NCBI RefSeq assembly: GCF_017744675.1
Contig: NZ_JAGIAV010000004.1
Location: 234,567-298,566 of the forward strand
Length of the DNA: 64,000 nucleotides
Direction: 5' to 3'
Origin: Flavobacterium sp.
GTDB lineage: Bacteria; Bacteroidota; Bacteroidia; Flavobacteriales; Flavobacteriaceae
Under the pieces are notes generated by a model, which saw only the letters and a program-made list of their open reading frames with translations, was not told the DNA's origin and made no database searches. Within the stretch, counting starts at the first letter, position 1, and each line of letters starts with the position of its first letter. Positions 1 through 9,017 of the stretch are shown in pieces. A program made the translations under genes and the position numbers.

Positions 1-161
1 TTTTTGATATGGCTGAGAGCTAAATGCGGAATTAGCAAACTTCCTGTCGACGTTCCTAAAAACAAATCGTATTCGTGTTTTTTTTCTTCTATTAAATACT
101 GGGCAACACCGCCGGCAAATGCACCTTTACTGCCACCTCCTGAAATAACCAATGCTCTCAT
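1..161 (-). CDS. Patatin-like phospholipase, N-terminal fragment (runs off the window)
   Basis: Only the first ~53 residues lie in the window, read on the minus strand from an ATG at 161. They contain the two patatin signatures in the right order and spacing: a glycine-rich oxyanion loop (GGGSKGAF, about residues 8-15) and the nucleophile elbow GTSTG (about residues 39-43), whose Ser is the catalytic residue. Patatins are Ser-Asp lipid acyl hydrolases; the Asp would lie beyond the window edge. The bacterial family is cytoplasmic or exported, but no signal peptide is seen here. The family call is firm and the substrate is unknown. Confidence 0.85.
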   Translation of the reverse strand, partial: MRALVISGGGSKGAFAGGVAQYLIEEKKHEYDLFLGTSTGSLLIPHLALSHIK

Positions 162-210
162 AAATTGTAATGTAGGTTTTGTTTTTGGGATTTTTTTTTG
201 AGACTATATA

Positions 211-306
211 AGAGGAAAGATGCAAGAAGAAAGACTTTTTTAACTTTTTTCGGCAAATCTTGCTTCTTGCTTCTTTCTTCAAAAATCTTGTTTCTTTTAT
301 CTTTCC
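211..306. repeat. Intergenic imperfect inverted repeat shared with 6704-6768
   Basis: A purine-rich arm (GCAAGAAGAAAGAC near 222-235) faces a pyrimidine-rich arm (266-280) across an AT loop. The 15 bases at 266-280 are the exact reverse complement of 6714-6728 upstream of recG. It may act as a weak terminator for the aminopeptidase-patatin gap, or be a dispersed repeat family. Confidence 0.5.
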
Positions 307-316
307 ACTCTAATAT

Positions 317-2377
317 TTACTCTTTCAACAAACGATTCAATTGGAATTGCTCATCGGAGGTCAAATTAGGCAAAATTCTATTAAATGAAGCACGCATTTC
401 AGGATTTTTTAACAGAAGTCGAATCGTGTCTCTTCCAAATTTTGAAAATTGCCACATATGATGCGTAGTAGTGCCAACTAAATTACTCAAAACCTGATCG
501 TTAATAATTTTAAAAGCAATCAATTTTTCTAAAGCATTTTGTCTTGTTGTGGCTTCGTATTTTGTAGATGAGAATGCAATTAATTCGTTTATTAGAGAAT
601 CTGGTTCGTTACTATAATTTGGAGTAGATAATGCCAATGAAAGCCATAAGGTTCTTAAATTATAATCGTTGAAACCAATCCAGTTTTTAGATTTATCCAA
701 ATACTCATTTCTATGTTCGGGAAAATTTCTCCACAGCCAATAAAGTGCAATTTCTTGTGTCTGATACGATTTATCATCCAAAAGTGTTTCGTAATTTGTT
801 CTAAAATCTTCTGGAATTTTATTTAAAGATCCTGCTAGATTCTGGCGAACATTAATGTTATGAGTTTGCATTGCCAATAGCAAAAGTGGCTTTTTTTCTT
901 CGTATTTTTCATTCTCTAACTGGTCGACAACAGCTTCTTTCACAGATTGATAAACATCAGATTCTAAAGTATTTTTCAAAATATCCATTTTATCCTTCAA
1001 AGGCGTTTTCTTCAGTTTATCAATTTCCAATCGCTTTTGAATCGTTTTGTTTTTACTCAACAATTCATTTGCAGTTGGCGTATCAAAAGCAGTCGATTCT
1101 AGCCAGGTTTTCTGGAATTTATCCAAATCAAAATCAGATACTTTTTTAATCTCGTCAAAGAAGTTCTGAGTGTTTACAGTTTGATAAGCATATATGTTTA
1201 AATAACTTTTAATTGCTTTTTTAAAGGCTTTATCTCCAATTGATTCATGCAGCACAAACAACGCCCAAGCACCTTTTTCGTAAAATGTCAGCGAACTAGC
1301 TTTTGCATTTAAAACCGGAATCGTATCAGTACGGGAAGCAAATTTAATCTGCTGTGCTGTATCGTATAATTTCGAGTAAAAGTAATCTTCGCCATAAATA
1401 TCTTTTTCTGCCAGCAATGCAAAATACGTCGCAAATCCTTCCTGAAGCCAATGGTGTTTACTGCTTTCAGCTGTAATGAGATCTCCAAACCAATGATGCG
1501 CCAATTCATGGGCATCTACATTGGTATAATTTCTATCACAAAAACCGATTGAATCTACTACATAACGAGTCGCAAAAAGCGTGGATGTAGTATTTTCCAT
1601 TCCTGCGTACAAAAAATCTCTCACGGGAATCTGTCTGTTAATCTTCCAAGGATATTTTACGCCAATTTCTTTTTCAAGAAAATCAAAAATTCGTTTCGAA
1701 TAACGATATGTTGGCTCAAAACGATTTGCATCTTTGGGTTCGTAATAATATTCTAACGGAACTCTGCTTTTAGATTTAAACTCTTTTTTATCGTATTTTC
1801 CAATCGCCAGCATTAACAAATACGAACTCATCGGTTTTTCCATCTGATATTGCCAATGATTTAAATTTCCATTGGATGTTTTTTCTTTTAAAACTCCGTT
1901 AGAAACTACTTGATATGCTACATCATACGAAATACCTAAATTAAAAATCAGCTTTTCATTTACATCATCAAAACTAGGAAACCAATTACTGGTGTATCTG
2001 CCCTGTCCTTGCGTCCAAATTTGTACTTCTTCGTTTTCCATATCAACAAAATACAAGGCTTGTTTGGGTTTTGCAGTGTAGTTGAAAGTCAAATGATTTT
2101 GTCCTTTTTTAAAAGGATAAACTAATTTTAATTCTTTGTTGGTATTGATAAACATGATTTCTTTTTCGTCAATTTTCACATTCGAAAAGCTCATATTTTT
2201 AGCGTCAAGCGAAATCGTATCGATATCCTGTAAAACCTCAAATTGAAAATCGACAGTTCCAGAAATCATTTTTTCTTTTGAATTTAATGATAACTGACCC
2301 GAAACTGATTTAAAATCAACATATTTGGTTTGCTGTGCAAATAGAATGCTGGTGAAGAATAGAAAAATGTATTTCAT
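317..2377 (-). CDS. M1 family aminopeptidase, secreted
   Basis: Zinc aminopeptidase of the M1 (gluzincin, PepN/LTA4H) family, 686 residues, releasing N-terminal amino acids from peptides. The exopeptidase motif GMEN is at about 259-262 and the zinc site HELAHHWFGD at 290-299. The second zinc-ligand Glu is at about 313 in LQEGFATY, giving the standard HExxH-x18-E spacing. An N-terminal hydrophobic stretch ending in FAQQ (about residue 16) looks like a signal peptide, so the enzyme is probably periplasmic and feeds on peptides. The beta N-domain, catalytic core and helical C-domain are all present and the length is that of compact flavobacterial members. It is transcribed toward the patatin gene, 155 bp away. 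The ATG at 2377 gives an intact signal peptide. Confidence 0.93.
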   Translation of the reverse strand: MKYIFLFFTSILFAQQTKYVDFKSVSGQLSLNSKEKMISGTVDFQFEVLQDIDTISLDAKNMSFSNVKIDEKEIMFINTNKELKLVYPFKKGQNHLTFNYTAKPKQALYFVDMENEEVQIWTQGQGRYTSNWFPSFDDVNEKLIFNLGISYDVAYQVVSNGVLKEKTSNGNLNHWQYQMEKPMSSYLLMLAIGKYDKKEFKSKSRVPLEYYYEPKDANRFEPTYRYSKRIFDFLEKEIGVKYPWKINRQIPVRDFLYAGMENTTSTLFATRYVVDSIGFCDRNYTNVDAHELAHHWFGDLITAESSKHHWLQEGFATYFALLAEKDIYGEDYFYSKLYDTAQQIKFASRTDTIPVLNAKASSLTFYEKGAWALFVLHESIGDKAFKKAIKSYLNIYAYQTVNTQNFFDEIKKVSDFDLDKFQKTWLESTAFDTPTANELLSKNKTIQKRLEIDKLKKTPLKDKMDILKNTLESDVYQSVKEAVVDQLENEKYEEKKPLLLLAMQTHNINVRQNLAGSLNKIPEDFRTNYETLLDDKSYQTQEIALYWLWRNFPEHRNEYLDKSKNWIGFNDYNLRTLWLSLALSTPNYSNEPDSLINELIAFSSTKYEATTRQNALEKLIAFKIINDQVLSNLVGTTTHHMWQFSKFGRDTIRLLLKNPEMRASFNRILPNLTSDEQFQLNRLLKE

Positions 2378-2435
2378 TGAAACAAATTTGAAAGGCGAAA
2401 TCCCAAAGTTACAAAAGGTTTCCTTTACAAATAGA

Positions 2436-3218
2436 ATGAAATTTGTATGTTTACATTACAAAATTTCCAAAATCGTGTCGACACTTCAAAAAGCCTTATT
2501 TAACTGGAGCAGCGGAAAAGATTCTGCTCTTGCTTTATACAAAACTCTTCAAAAGAAAGATTATAAAATCGAATGTTTGCTTACAAGCGTAAACCAACAG
2601 TATCAGCGTATTTCGATGCACGGAATTCGCGTTGAACTTTTAAAAGAACAAGCAGAAAGCATCGGAATTCCGTTAAAAATTCTTGAAGTGCCTGAAATGC
2701 CGACAATGGAAATCTATGAAAAAGTAATGACCGAAACTCTAACCGAATTAAAGCAAAACGGAATAACACATTCTATTTTTGGAGATATTTTTTTAGAAGA
2801 TTTGCGTCAGTATCGTGAAAATCAATTGGCTAAAATTGGATTCACGGGCGTTTTTCCGATTTGGAAAATTCCAACTCAAGATTTAATTCAAGAGTTTACT
2901 TCGTTAGGATTTAAAACCATTGTGGTTTGCGTAAATGAAAAGTATTTAGACAAAAGTTTTGTCGGCAGAGTTATCGATCAGAATTTTATAAATGATTTGC
3001 CTGAAAATGTAGATGTTTGCGGCGAAAATGGCGAATTTCATACTTTTACATTCGACGGACCAATATTCTCAAAACCAATTGATTTTGAAATTGGTGAAAT
3101 TGTATATCGAAAATATGAAAAACCAGAAAAGAAAGATTCATCCAATACAGCCTGCGACACTAATGATGATACTGCTTTTAACTTTGGCTTTTGGTATTGT
3201 GATTTAATTAAAAAATAA
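2436..3218 (+). CDS. Diphthine--ammonia ligase family (ATP-PPase, DUF71) protein
   Basis: The N-terminus carries the PP-loop FNWSSGKDSALAL, the ATP-pyrophosphatase signature of the MJ0570/Dph6 family. A conserved ISMHGIR stretch follows, and FGDIFLEDLRQYRE, GENGEFHTF and DGP match this family along its length. In eukaryotes and archaea Dph6 amidates diphthine on EF2. Bacteria lack diphthamide, so the substrate here is unknown. The start is uncertain: the ORF opens further upstream, but a start before about 2378 would overlap the divergent aminopeptidase gene. I use ATG 2436; GTG 2475, giving an N-terminus STLQKALFNW, is a good alternative because homologues begin close to the PP-loop. The last ~20 residues after DSS are low-complexity. 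Confidence 0.8.
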   Translation: MKFVCLHYKISKIVSTLQKALFNWSSGKDSALALYKTLQKKDYKIECLLTSVNQQYQRISMHGIRVELLKEQAESIGIPLKILEVPEMPTMEIYEKVMTETLTELKQNGITHSIFGDIFLEDLRQYRENQLAKIGFTGVFPIWKIPTQDLIQEFTSLGFKTIVVCVNEKYLDKSFVGRVIDQNFINDLPENVDVCGENGEFHTFTFDGPIFSKPIDFEIGEIVYRKYEKPEKKDSSNTACDTNDDTAFNFGFWYCDLIKK

Positions 3219-3266
3219 TCAACTCGGATTCGATTTAGAAAGTATTATTTTAAAAACAACTAATAT

Positions 3267-3770
3267 GTGGCTTTAAAAGATAATGATGAAGTGAAAAAAG
3301 TACTATTCTTTTTGAATGAAATTGGAATTGATGTTGTTGAAAAAGAGCTTGGAGAAACCTTTTTACCAGGTTTAGAATTAGGTTCTAACTGCATTTATAT
3401 TGATTATGAAAAATTGCTTTATCCTGGCGATATTTTACATGAAGCTGGGCATCTTGCTGTAACTCTCCCTTCAGAAAGAAAATTGGTTGGTACAGCAGAA
3501 ATTTCAAAAGACTGGCCGACTCAAGGTGAAGAACTCTCCGCTATTTTATGGTCTTACGCAGCGTTACATCATTTACAACTTCCTCCCGAATTTGTATTTC
3601 ATCCAAACGGATATAAAGGTGATTCGGAGTGGTTTATTTCAAATTTTAAATCTGGAATTTATATGGGACTGCCTCTTTTAGAATGGATGGGATTGTGTCT
3701 CGGCAATGAAAAAGCCGAAAAAGAAAATAAATCTCCTTTTCCGGCTATGCAAAAATGGCTTCGAGAATAA
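3267..3770 (+). CDS. Uncharacterised protein with an HEAGH zinc-protease-like motif
   Basis: A 167-residue soluble protein with no signal peptide. It has one metallopeptidase-like site, HEAGHLAV, with the HExxH at about 58-62. It follows a segment (YIDYEKLLYPGDIL) that resembles the strand preceding the active-site helix in zincin folds. The remaining sequence is rich in Trp/Leu (GEELSAILWSYAAL, GLPLLEWMGL). No clear third ligand can be assigned; the Glu-rich GEELSA helix ~35 residues downstream is a candidate. The frame has no ATG near its beginning, so GTG 3267 is used. It lies 48 bp after the ATP-PPase gene on the same strand and could share a transcript. Function not recognised. Confidence 0.65.
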   Translation: MALKDNDEVKKVLFFLNEIGIDVVEKELGETFLPGLELGSNCIYIDYEKLLYPGDILHEAGHLAVTLPSERKLVGTAEISKDWPTQGEELSAILWSYAALHHLQLPPEFVFHPNGYKGDSEWFISNFKSGIYMGLPLLEWMGLCLGNEKAEKENKSPFPAMQKWLRE

Positions 3771-3772
3771 TT

Positions 3773-4174
3773 TTAGGTAGATTGATCAACCCAAGTTTTC
3801 AAGAACCACTTATTATCTTTTAATTCAAAGATATAATCAATATAAATTCCATTATCGAGTCCGCGCTGCTGAAGCGTGACTTTGTTTTTCTTTACCGACA
3901 ATGTTCTTTTTAAATATTTCTCATCGGCTTTATTATTCAGATTAAGCGTTTTATACTTTTCTTGCGTCATAGTATAATCCGTCAATTCAAAATCATCATT
4001 ATTACTCCTGTATTTTAAAGGAAAGATAACTCTAGTAACCTGAAACTTCTTGTCGCTATTAAATTGCTTGAAAAAATCATTAAAATTTTCTGGAGCTGTT
4101 TTCGTATTCTGAGCATAAACAGCAGAATTTAAACTGATTGCAAAAACAAAAACTATAAAAAAGCACTTTTTCAT
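3773..4174 (-). CDS. Small secreted protein, DUF4348-like
   Basis: A 133-residue protein with a clear Sec signal peptide (MKKCFFIVFVFAISL... ending near VYAQ, about residue 22). The mature part has the pattern FNDFFKQFNSDKKFQ, RVIFPLKY, then a block ending YIFELKDNKWFLKTW. This resembles Bacteroidetes DUF4348 proteins, though I cannot confirm it without a profile search. Its ATG overlaps the stop of the upstream DUF1697 gene by one base (TAATG), so translation is probably coupled. It ends 2 bp from the convergent HEAGH gene. Role unknown. Confidence 0.7.
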   Translation of the reverse strand: MKKCFFIVFVFAISLNSAVYAQNTKTAPENFNDFFKQFNSDKKFQVTRVIFPLKYRSNNDDFELTDYTMTQEKYKTLNLNNKADEKYLKRTLSVKKNKVTLQQRGLDNGIYIDYIFELKDNKWFLKTWVDQST

Positions 4175-4713
4175 TATTCCTCATACATTTTAAGCAAATT
4201 CGTAACCGTATTCCAGTTTCGAATTGTAGCCGTTACATTTAACTTTTTCTCGATATATTTTTGATCAAAACGGGTTTTTCCAGCACCAACAGCATATTTA
4301 ATAAAAATTCTGTTTTCATCAATACTTGCTTCGTCTGGTTTAAACTGACTGATTTTCAAATCGTTTATACTCTCCTTTTTTAAAGCCATTGAAACAAAAG
4401 CAACATAAAGTTTTTTTGTATCCAAATCTTTCTCTTTCAAGAATTGATTATTGGCAAAACAAGATTGCAGGTTTTCTTTGGTAATCATGACAACAGGAAC
4501 TTCGTGTCCGAAAACCTTAAAAATTTCCTGTTTAATTGTAAATCCCACTTTTGCGGCATCTTCTTCGCTATCAACAAAGACATTTCCAGATTGCAGGTAC
4601 GTTCTAACATTTTGAAAACCCAGATTCTCAAGCATTGCTTTCAAAGCCTCCATTTTCATCATATTATGTCCCGAAACATTAATGCCTCGCAAAAGCGCTA
4701 AATGTGTTTTCAT
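4174..4713 (-). CDS. DUF1697 family protein
   Basis: A 179-residue cytoplasmic protein starting MKTHLALLRGINVSGHN. This N-terminal LLRGINV.G..... pattern, followed by LENLGFQNVRTYLQSGNV, is diagnostic for DUF1697. The C-terminal TIRNWNTVTNLLKM matches the conserved end of the family, so the protein is full length. No biochemical function is established. It is the first gene of a two-gene unit with the DUF4348-like gene, joined by a one-base TAATG overlap. The acidic SUKH-like gene lies 32 bp upstream on the same strand. Confidence 0.85.
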   Translation of the reverse strand: MKTHLALLRGINVSGHNMMKMEALKAMLENLGFQNVRTYLQSGNVFVDSEEDAAKVGFTIKQEIFKVFGHEVPVVMITKENLQSCFANNQFLKEKDLDTKKLYVAFVSMALKKESINDLKISQFKPDEASIDENRIFIKYAVGAGKTRFDQKYIEKKLNVTATIRNWNTVTNLLKMYEE

Positions 4714-4745
4714 TTTTTTTCTAATTTTAATTCAAAGATAAAAAA

Positions 4746-6515
4746 CTATTCATCATCATCTTCCTCACTGATTTCTATATCAAACTTCATTAAAAAATCA
4801 TTGAACTTTTGCTTATATTTTTTTTGTGCTTGCGCTACAATTTCATCTGCTTCTTCGTTAGATTCTACAGCGTCGAGACCAAACTCTTCTTTAACCCAAT
4901 TACGAAATTCTTCTTTGTTTTCACTTTCTTCGTAATATTCCTCATCTTGGTAGAAATAGGCTTTATCAAAATCGACTGAAATTTCAGTGTCTAAAGTCAG
5001 AAGCTGAATTAATTTTTGAGTGTTTTCTGCCACTACATGCACTCCGCCTTCATCACCAAAAACCACAATCGGACAATTATTCAAATCTTTATCAATAAGC
5101 CAATACGCATACGAACTTCCCGAACCGTTTGCGCCTGCAAATTCGATAAAACTGTTATAGAATTCCTCTTCCTCAGACCAAGTTTTTATACCCGTTTTAT
5201 CTTCTGTTATGGTAAGTCCGAAGCATTCAGAATACGATTCTACGCCATATTCTTGTTCAAATCCGTATAGTTTTACCAAATCTTCTGGCACTTTGTAATC
5301 GCCAAACTGAACCGCAAATTCATCCAATGAAAACCTAATAGTATAATCTGCATATTCTCTTTCGTCGTCTTCCTCTTCTTCTACAACTTCAGCCGTAAGA
5401 ATTTCAAAAGTTTTTATTGCTGCATGTTTCACGCAGAAAAGCTCGATTCCCGGAGCATTTTCATCATTCATCCATTGGTATTTTGGATCTCCGTTTTCAT
5501 CAAGATATTCCAAAATAAGCATGATTTCTTGATCTTCATGGCACCATAAAGCGCGCATTCTTATACCAAAACCATTTGAAATCTCCTCAGAAATCTGACT
5601 GTATTTCTTTCCTTCATAATCGAAAGGAATAAAAAGATAGGTTGTTCCCGAAATATGTCTAACGATTTTTCCGTTTTCTTTTAATTCTTCATTTTCAGAT
5701 AAAACTTCAACCATATTGATAAACTGATTACGGAAATCAGCATACAAATATTTCTCTTTTTTATCGTAATCTAAGATTGAAAGTCCTTCTTTAAAAATAT
5801 CCAAATAGCTGTTGCCTAATTCTTCGTTTCCATAATCTGAATATTGGATGAAAGCATCATCAACAAGATCAGATAGTTTATGAGTTGAAGGCAGATAATT
5901 CTCGACCGTGATAATAGATCCGTCAGTGTCTTGAACATTGCTGCAAATTAAAACATCAGGTCTGCCAGAACTAATAATCGCTTGAATGTCTGTAAAACGC
6001 TCAAAATGCAGCAACATATCATCAGTATAAATCAGCCAAGCAATAAGATCGCCTTTTACAAAAAGTTCGCCGTGATTGTATTCTCCAGCAAGTGTATCGC
6101 ATTGCAAACCTCCGCCTAAATAATGGATGTTTCCAAACAAATTAATATTAACCGTTGTCGTTTTTCCTAAAACAATTAATGCCGGAGAATTATCAGTGTC
6201 GTAAGAGCTAATAAGCTTTGCAACCGTTAGATTTCCTTTAAAAATAAATCCTAAAATGAAAATATCTGGATGCTCTTCGGTACTGAAATCCATCTCGAAT
6301 ATATCCATTTCCACATCATCTTCTGCCAGGAGAAATATCGGATTTTCTTCGTAATCTGGAAAACGCCAAGTGTCTTCAAAAACATTGTAGATTTTCTGAT
6401 TCTTAAAATCAGTAAGATCACCAATGATATTATGAGCTTCGTGTCGGTTAATTACTTTAAATGTAATGCCAGAAAACACAAGCGTTTCAAAAGGAACTTT
6501 TTCTTCTTTAATCAT
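4746..6515 (-). CDS. Large acidic protein, beta-rich N-terminal half plus SUKH-like C-terminal domain
   Basis: A 589-residue, strongly acidic protein without a signal peptide. Residues ~100-185 hold short hydrophobic repeats with glycine turns (GNLTVAKL, GNIHYLGGG, HGELFVKGDLIAWL) that suggest a small beta-helix of stacked strands. An acidic linker (EEEEDDE, ~376-384) follows. The C-terminal part (~395-550) reads like an SMI1/KNR4 (SUKH) domain: PEDLVKLYGFEQEYG, then GSGSSYAYWLID, PIVVFGDEGGVHVVAEN and LIQLL. SUKH domains commonly serve as immunity or target-binding modules in toxin systems, but no toxin gene is adjacent. The protein ends in EEDDDE. The domain assignment is by eye and tentative; the gene itself is certain. 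Confidence 0.7.
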   Translation of the reverse strand: MIKEEKVPFETLVFSGITFKVINRHEAHNIIGDLTDFKNQKIYNVFEDTWRFPDYEENPIFLLAEDDVEMDIFEMDFSTEEHPDIFILGFIFKGNLTVAKLISSYDTDNSPALIVLGKTTTVNINLFGNIHYLGGGLQCDTLAGEYNHGELFVKGDLIAWLIYTDDMLLHFERFTDIQAIISSGRPDVLICSNVQDTDGSIITVENYLPSTHKLSDLVDDAFIQYSDYGNEELGNSYLDIFKEGLSILDYDKKEKYLYADFRNQFINMVEVLSENEELKENGKIVRHISGTTYLFIPFDYEGKKYSQISEEISNGFGIRMRALWCHEDQEIMLILEYLDENGDPKYQWMNDENAPGIELFCVKHAAIKTFEILTAEVVEEEEDDEREYADYTIRFSLDEFAVQFGDYKVPEDLVKLYGFEQEYGVESYSECFGLTITEDKTGIKTWSEEEEFYNSFIEFAGANGSGSSYAYWLIDKDLNNCPIVVFGDEGGVHVVAENTQKLIQLLTLDTEISVDFDKAYFYQDEEYYEESENKEEFRNWVKEEFGLDAVESNEEADEIVAQAQKKYKQKFNDFLMKFDIEISEEDDDE

Positions 6516-6703
6516 AATTTGAGGCTTATAATTTAAATTTGTAACAAATCTAACAATTATCTTTTTTTATTAAAATTTTACTGACGATAAAAACGAAAAA
6601 ACTCCGTTAGAAAATGTGCAACTTAACGATATGTTAATATTCAAATACTTGAAAACTATAATTCATTTTTAAAATTCCCAATTAAAATTTATCTTCGCTT
6701 TTT

Positions 6704-6768
6704 CAAGAAAAAAGAAGAAAGAAGCAAGACAAAAGCTTTGCTTTATCTTTTTTCTTCCTTCTTGCCTC
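6704..6768. repeat. Intergenic imperfect inverted repeat upstream of recG
   Basis: A purine arm (6711-6728, containing GAAGAAAGAAGCAAG) and a pyrimidine arm (about 6749-6765) flank an AAAGCTTT centre. It is related in inverted orientation to 211-306. It sits 20 bp before the recG start, in what would be the recG 5' untranslated region. Confidence 0.5.
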
Positions 6769-6787
6769 TATAAAATCTAATCTTCGA

Positions 6788-8896
6788 ATGTCAAACAATC
6801 TTCTAGAAACTCCAATTGAATACCTAAAAGGTGTTGGTCCGAGTCGTGGCCAGTTGCTTCGTAAGGAATTGGGCATTCATAAATATGGAGATTTAGTCAA
6901 TCTTTTTCCAAATCGATATATTGACAGAACGCGTTATTACAAGATTAATGAATTGCAGAATACGGGTTCTGAAGTTCAGATTATTGGAAAAATAATTCAC
7001 ATTAAAACCGTTGAATTCGCTAAAAACAAAAAGCGTCTCGTTGCTACTTTTGTTGACGATACAGGTCAAATCGATTTAAACTGGTTTCAAGGCCATAAAT
7101 GGATTCGCGAGAGTTTAAAACTGAATGAGACGTTAGTGATTTTTGGAAAATGTTCTCTTTACGGAAGCCAATTTAGCATGGCGCATCCCGAAATTGAATT
7201 GTTAAGCGAGCACGAAAGAAGTTTGCGTTCGGCTATGCAACCTGTTTATCCTTCAACAGAAGCTTTGGCCAATAAAGGAATTTCAAATCGTACGATTAAC
7301 AAAATGATGGAACAGCTTTTCTTGGAAACACAAGCATTGTTTACCGAAACTTTTCCGCCTTTTTTAATCGAAGAATTAAAGCTGATTCCGAAACGTGCGG
7401 CATTGTTCAATATTCATTTTCCGAAAAGTGCTGAAATTTTAGCGAAAGCACAATTCCGATTGAAATTTGAAGAATTGTTCTTTATCCAGTTGCAGTTGAT
7501 TACAAAAAATCTCATTCGAAAACATAAAATAAAAGGACATCCATTTGATAAAGTGGGAGCGCTTTTTAATGAATTCTATAAAAATCATTTGCCTTTTGAT
7601 TTAACAAATGCTCAAAAAAGAGTAATCAAAGAAATCAGAACCGATATGGGAAGCAACGCCCAAATGAACCGTCTGCTACAAGGTGACGTGGGTTCGGGAA
7701 AAACGATTGTTGCTTTTATGAGCATGCTATTGGCTATAGATAATGGATTCCAAGCTTGCTTGATGGCGCCTACCGAAATTTTGGCTAATCAGCATTTTCT
7801 TGGTTTATCTGAATTTGCTAAAACTTTAAATATCAATATTCGAATTTTAACAGGTTCTACCAAAACTGCTGAAAGAAAGATTATTCACGAGGAATTGGAA
7901 AGTGGCGAACTTAAAATTTTAATCGGAACACATGCTTTGTTGGAAGATAAAGTGCAGTTTCAGAATTTAGGTTTGGCTGTAATTGACGAACAGCATCGTT
8001 TTGGTGTCGAACAAAGATCTAAATTGTGGAAGAAAAACGATATTCCGCCACACGTTTTGGTTATGACTGCCACTCCTATTCCGAGAACATTAGCCATGAG
8101 TTTATATGGCGATTTGGACATCTCGGTTATCGACGAATTGCCTCCTGGTAGAAAGCCAATTCAGACCGTGCATCGTTATGATACTAATCGCTTGAAAGTT
8201 TGGAAATTTCTTCGCGACGAAATTGCAAAAGGCAGGCAGATTTACATTGTATACCCGCTGATTCAGGAATCTGAAAAAATGGATTACAAGGATTTAATGG
8301 ACGGCTACGAAAGTATTTCTCGTGATTTTCCGCTTCCGCAATATTCTATTTCAATTCTTCACGGAAAAATGAAACCAGCAGATAAAGATGCTGAAATGAA
8401 GCGTTTCTCTGAAGGAAAAACCAATATCATGGTCGCAACAACCGTTATTGAGGTTGGTGTAAACGTGCCAAATGCCAGTGTAATGATTATTGAAAGTGCC
8501 GAAAGATTTGGGCTTTCGCAACTGCATCAGCTCCGCGGACGTGTAGGTCGTGGTGCCGAACAGAGTTATTGCATCTTAATGACGGGACATAAATTAAGTT
8601 CTGACAGTAAAACCAGAATGGAAACCATGGTGCAAACCAATGACGGTTTCGAAATTGCGGAAGTCGACTTAAAACTTCGTGGTCCAGGCGATTTAATGGG
8701 AACACAGCAAAGTGGCGTTTTAAACCTTCAGATTGCTGATATTGTAAAAGATAGAGACATTCTTTCTTTGGCTAGAAATTACGCCATGAAAATCTTAAAA
8801 GAAGACTCAGCACTTCAAAAACCTGAAAATGCTATTCTAAGAGCGATTTTCATCGAATTGACAAAGAAAAAGAATATCTGGAATTATATTAGTTAG
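6788..8896 (+). CDS. recG: ATP-dependent DNA helicase RecG
   Basis: RecG reverses stalled replication forks and processes branched DNA. The 702-residue protein has the N-terminal wedge/OB region (VQIIGKIIHIKTV about residue 67 on; QIDLNWFQG) and both helicase lobes. Motifs seen are Walker A GDVGSGKT (~299), the DEQH box (VIDEQHRFG, ~400), TATPIPRT, and QLRGRVGRG of motif VI (~583). The C-terminal RecG segment with DLKLRGPGDLMGTQQSG is also present. Length is normal for the family. It stands alone between the divergent SUKH-like gene and a repeat-rich intergenic region. Confidence 0.97.
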   Translation: MSNNLLETPIEYLKGVGPSRGQLLRKELGIHKYGDLVNLFPNRYIDRTRYYKINELQNTGSEVQIIGKIIHIKTVEFAKNKKRLVATFVDDTGQIDLNWFQGHKWIRESLKLNETLVIFGKCSLYGSQFSMAHPEIELLSEHERSLRSAMQPVYPSTEALANKGISNRTINKMMEQLFLETQALFTETFPPFLIEELKLIPKRAALFNIHFPKSAEILAKAQFRLKFEELFFIQLQLITKNLIRKHKIKGHPFDKVGALFNEFYKNHLPFDLTNAQKRVIKEIRTDMGSNAQMNRLLQGDVGSGKTIVAFMSMLLAIDNGFQACLMAPTEILANQHFLGLSEFAKTLNINIRILTGSTKTAERKIIHEELESGELKILIGTHALLEDKVQFQNLGLAVIDEQHRFGVEQRSKLWKKNDIPPHVLVMTATPIPRTLAMSLYGDLDISVIDELPPGRKPIQTVHRYDTNRLKVWKFLRDEIAKGRQIYIVYPLIQESEKMDYKDLMDGYESISRDFPLPQYSISILHGKMKPADKDAEMKRFSEGKTNIMVATTVIEVGVNVPNASVMIIESAERFGLSQLHQLRGRVGRGAEQSYCILMTGHKLSSDSKTRMETMVQTNDGFEIAEVDLKLRGPGDLMGTQQSGVLNLQIADIVKDRDILSLARNYAMKILKEDSALQKPENAILRAIFIELTKKKNIWNYIS

Positions 8897-9008
8897 AGTT
8901 ACAAAGTTACAAAGTTACAAAGCAACAAAGAGACAAAGGTTTCTTAACCAAACTTAAAACCTGAAACCTGAAACCTGAAACCTGAAACTTGAAACTTGAA
9001 ACCTAAAA
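8897..9008. repeat. Two short tandem repeats: ~8-bp GTTACAAA units, then 7-bp CCTGAAA/CTTGAAA units
   Basis: Right after the recG stop there are about five 8-base units (GTTACAAA, degrading to GCAACAAA and GAGACAAA). Then seven 7-base units run in register at 8960-9008 (four CCTGAAA, two CTTGAAA, one CCTAAAA). The same 7-base family recurs at 24704-24794 and the 8-base family at 19654-19748. Confidence 0.85.
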
Positions 9009-9017
9009 CAAAAAAAC

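Noticed and set aside
198..461. 87-codon plus-strand ORF in the aminopeptidase end region
   Set aside because: Antisense to the aminopeptidase C-terminus and to the repeat; composition reflects the repeat, not a protein.
2325..2435. Upstream extension of the ATP-PPase ORF
   Set aside because: It would overlap the start of the divergent aminopeptidase gene and adds residues absent from the family.
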